Source: Chlamydomonas sphaeroides (Eukaryota; Chlorophyta; Chlorophyceae; Chlamydomonadales; Chlamydomonadaceae). From it: a stretch of 10,549 nt of DNA. This document shows positions 9,189 through 10,549 of this stretch, piece after piece. The notes beneath the pieces are model-generated. The model saw nothing but the letters and a program-made list of their open reading frames with translations. It was not told where the DNA came from and did no database searches. The translations under genes were made by a program, and so were the position numbers. The stretch lies in contig BDDC01002079.1 of assembly GCA_001662425.1 (NCBI GenBank), positions 1-10,549 on the forward strand, written 5' to 3'. How positions within the stretch are numbered: position 1 is the stretch's first letter; each line of letters begins with the position of its first letter.

Positions 9189-9533
9189 CCCTCAGGACAG
9201 GAGTTGCTTACAAAGCGTGCGTGTCACTTCTCTGCAACCGCAAGGTGTTGCTTGTTGTTCACCGCGGCTCAATTCGAGCAGGTTAAGTGATCACAATCGT
9301 TGCAATAGAATGAACACGCTCTCGTGCGGGCTTTCGGGGACTCTGGGGCTTTGCATTGAGTGCCGTACAGCCCCAAACAACATTGCATCACGGTTCCGCT
9401 AGTAGAGGCCACGCAAGCACCTCAGCACTGTGCACTGCTCTCGACGAGCAACCTACGAGCCGCTGCTTGCGCGCCGACGTCAGATTCCGCTCTGCGTCGC
9501 TTAGCGTTCGCACGACTCTTTCATACTGTAGGT
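9189..9533. promoter_or_regulatory. Short divergent intergenic region, probable shared promoter
   Basis: Only 345 bp separate the ATG of citrate synthase (minus) from the first in-frame ATG of the right-hand gene (plus), so both promoters and 5' UTRs must lie here or overlap. The region is clearly less GC-rich than its surroundings, especially 9271-9320. An 8-bp palindrome GTGATCAC sits at 9287-9294. I see no TATA box or known element. An in-frame TGA at 9357 limits how far the right-hand protein can extend upstream. Confidence 0.55.
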
Positions 9534-10472
9534 ATGCACCGCATACTACAAAGCAGCATCCGAGCTAGCGCGCCGGGCAGCCGGCCGCCGGCCGGCTCGA
9601 CACCTGCTGCGGCGACGCCACCGCCACTACCGCCCAACCCCCTCGACCGGGTGCTACAGAAGGCCTCCAGCAAGGCCCGCCTAGCGCACCCGGCGGCATC
9701 GTCGCCGCCTCCCACGCCGCCAGCCAAACAGCAGGCCAAGCGGCAGGAGCCGGCGGCGCGTCGCCAGCATGGCCGGAGCACAGCAGCCGGCAAGCCATCA
9801 GCTGCCGCCGAAGACGCAGCGTTCGACGATGACGCCCTGTTCGCCACTATCAGCGAGCACGAGCGCGACGGCGTCTTCGCATCCATCAGCATGGCTGTGG
9901 AGGGCGGCAGCAGCGCCAACTGGGACGAGGGGCCACGCGGCAATGCGCCCTCGGTAGCCAGGCGGCGAGCTGCACCTGCCAGCGCGCGCGACGGCGCAGC
10001 GCCGGCTTCCGCTGAGCCCGTTGTCAGCTCATCGGGCTTCCGCGGCTTCGGCTCGGCGCCCGCCCGCGGCCCGGCCTCCAGCGCTCCCTCCAAACCCGCT
10101 GCCGCTGCCGCCAGCACCAGCGCTACCGGCGGGAGCACCGCGAAGTCCCCACCCGCCGCCGCTACGGCCGGCGCCGCTGGCCGCGCTATTGCCAAGGCCC
10201 CGCCCGCCTCCACCTCCAGCACCTCCTCACGCAGCGCCGCCGGCGCCTCCCCAAGCACCTCCCCTCGCGGTGGCGGCGGCGGTGGCGCGCTGGGCACGCG
10301 CGCCCGGCCGCTGCGGCTGTTCCTGTACAACGCGGAGGAGAGCCGCACGCTGGCTGCGCTGGTGGAGGCGGGCCTGGGCGGGCGGGTGGAGGTAGCGGCC
10401 GACCTGCGGTCGGCGGACGTGGTGCTGGCCGCCAAGCTGGGCCGCGGCGGCAAGAGCGTCAACCTGGCGCAG
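9534..10472 (+). CDS. First exon of an uncharacterised protein with a low-complexity N-terminus; continues past the window
   Basis: The frame is open from after the TGA at 9357 to the right edge; the first in-frame ATG is at 9534. Codon third positions are overwhelmingly G or C. A donor GTGGGC after a CAG at 10470-10472 gives 313 residues in phase 0, and the following G-rich tandem repeat looks intronic. Residues 1-60 are basic and Pro/Ala/Ser-rich without acids apart from one Asp, compatible with an organelle transit peptide. Residues 92-133 are more ordered (FDDDALFATISEHERDGVF), 134-255 are Ala/Ser/Pro/Gly linker. Residues 258-313 are compact: RPLRLFLYNAEES, then EVAADLRSADVVLAAKL. This alternation of beta strand, helix, strand and ADVVL resembles the C-terminal segment of Ycf45/SpoIIIAA-like R3H ATPases, where a line on a sequence-specific pairing of arms is replaced by ...L..ADVVL.LK..; only a weak resemblance, from memory. 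The product is otherwise unrecognised. Confidence 0.62.
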
Positions 10473-10510
10473 GTGGGCGGGGCGGGTGGGGGAGGAGGGG
10501 TTTGGGCTTT

Positions 10511-10549
10511 GGGGATGAGGGGTTGGGGGATGAGGGGTTGGGGGATGAG
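10511..10549 (+). repeat. 15-bp G-rich tandem repeat, start of a predicted intron
   Basis: GGGGATGAGGGGTTG occurs at 10511-10525 and 10526-10540, with a third partial copy (9 nt) to the window edge. It follows the predicted donor at 10473. The frame happens to stay open through the repeat, but the translation is Gly/Trp/Met-rich junk, which argues for an intron. Confidence 0.75.

Noticed and set aside
9521..10462. 313-codon minus-strand frame opposite the right-hand gene
   Set aside because: The plus frame has strong G/C third positions and a natural-looking segment (RLFLYNAEES to ADVVL); the minus frame is its compositional shadow.
1..10549. CRISPR arrays, insertion sequences, transposons, tRNA or rRNA genes
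   Set aside because: No direct repeats with unique spacers, no transposase or reverse-transcriptase motifs, no terminal repeats with target duplication, and no cloverleaf or rRNA core sequence seen by eye.

Overview
The window looks like nuclear DNA of a green alga of the Chlamydomonas/Volvox (volvocine) type. The evidence is very high GC, NNC/NNG codon use, many short introns with GTGAGN/GTGCGN donors and (C/T)AG acceptors, a Ser/Pro-rich (PPSP) wall-type domain of the kind common in these algae, and a peroxisomal citrate synthase. Nothing bacterial or mobile is visible. All splice models were built by eye from frame, phase and consensus sites.

Layout, left to right. (1) Positions 3711 to 1 on the minus strand hold the 5' part of a large secreted modular protein, six exons in the window, cut off by the left edge. 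It has a signal sequence, an acidic His/Asp-rich stretch, a type-2 chitin-binding domain, a C-type-lectin-like domain, a long PPSP rod with an internal duplication, and the beginning of what is probably a glyoxal/galactose oxidase-like (copper radical oxidase) domain. (2) Positions 3712-5078 are intergenic: the 3' flank of the next gene and the promoter side of the first. They hold a near-perfect small palindrome and a pentanucleotide repeat. (3) Positions 9188 to 5079 on the minus strand hold a complete 12-exon citrate synthase gene of 506 codons plus stop, with an N-terminal PTS2 peroxisome-targeting nonapeptide and all three catalytic residues. (4) Positions 9189-9533 form a short divergent intergenic region. 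(5) Positions 9534 to the right edge on the plus strand hold the first exon of another gene. Its protein has a long low-complexity N-terminus and then a small folded region at about residues 258-313, weakly reminiscent of the C-terminal segment of Ycf45/SpoIIIAA-like ATPases. A G-rich intron with a 15-bp tandem repeat appears to begin at 10473.

The three genes do not form an obvious pathway. Citrate synthase acts in the peroxisome (glyoxylate cycle and fatty-acid-derived acetyl-CoA). The modular oxidase is predicted to be extracellular or cell-wall bound. The third may be organellar, but this is uncertain. The most unusual object is the combination of chitin-binding, lectin-like and PPSP modules joined to an oxidase-like domain.
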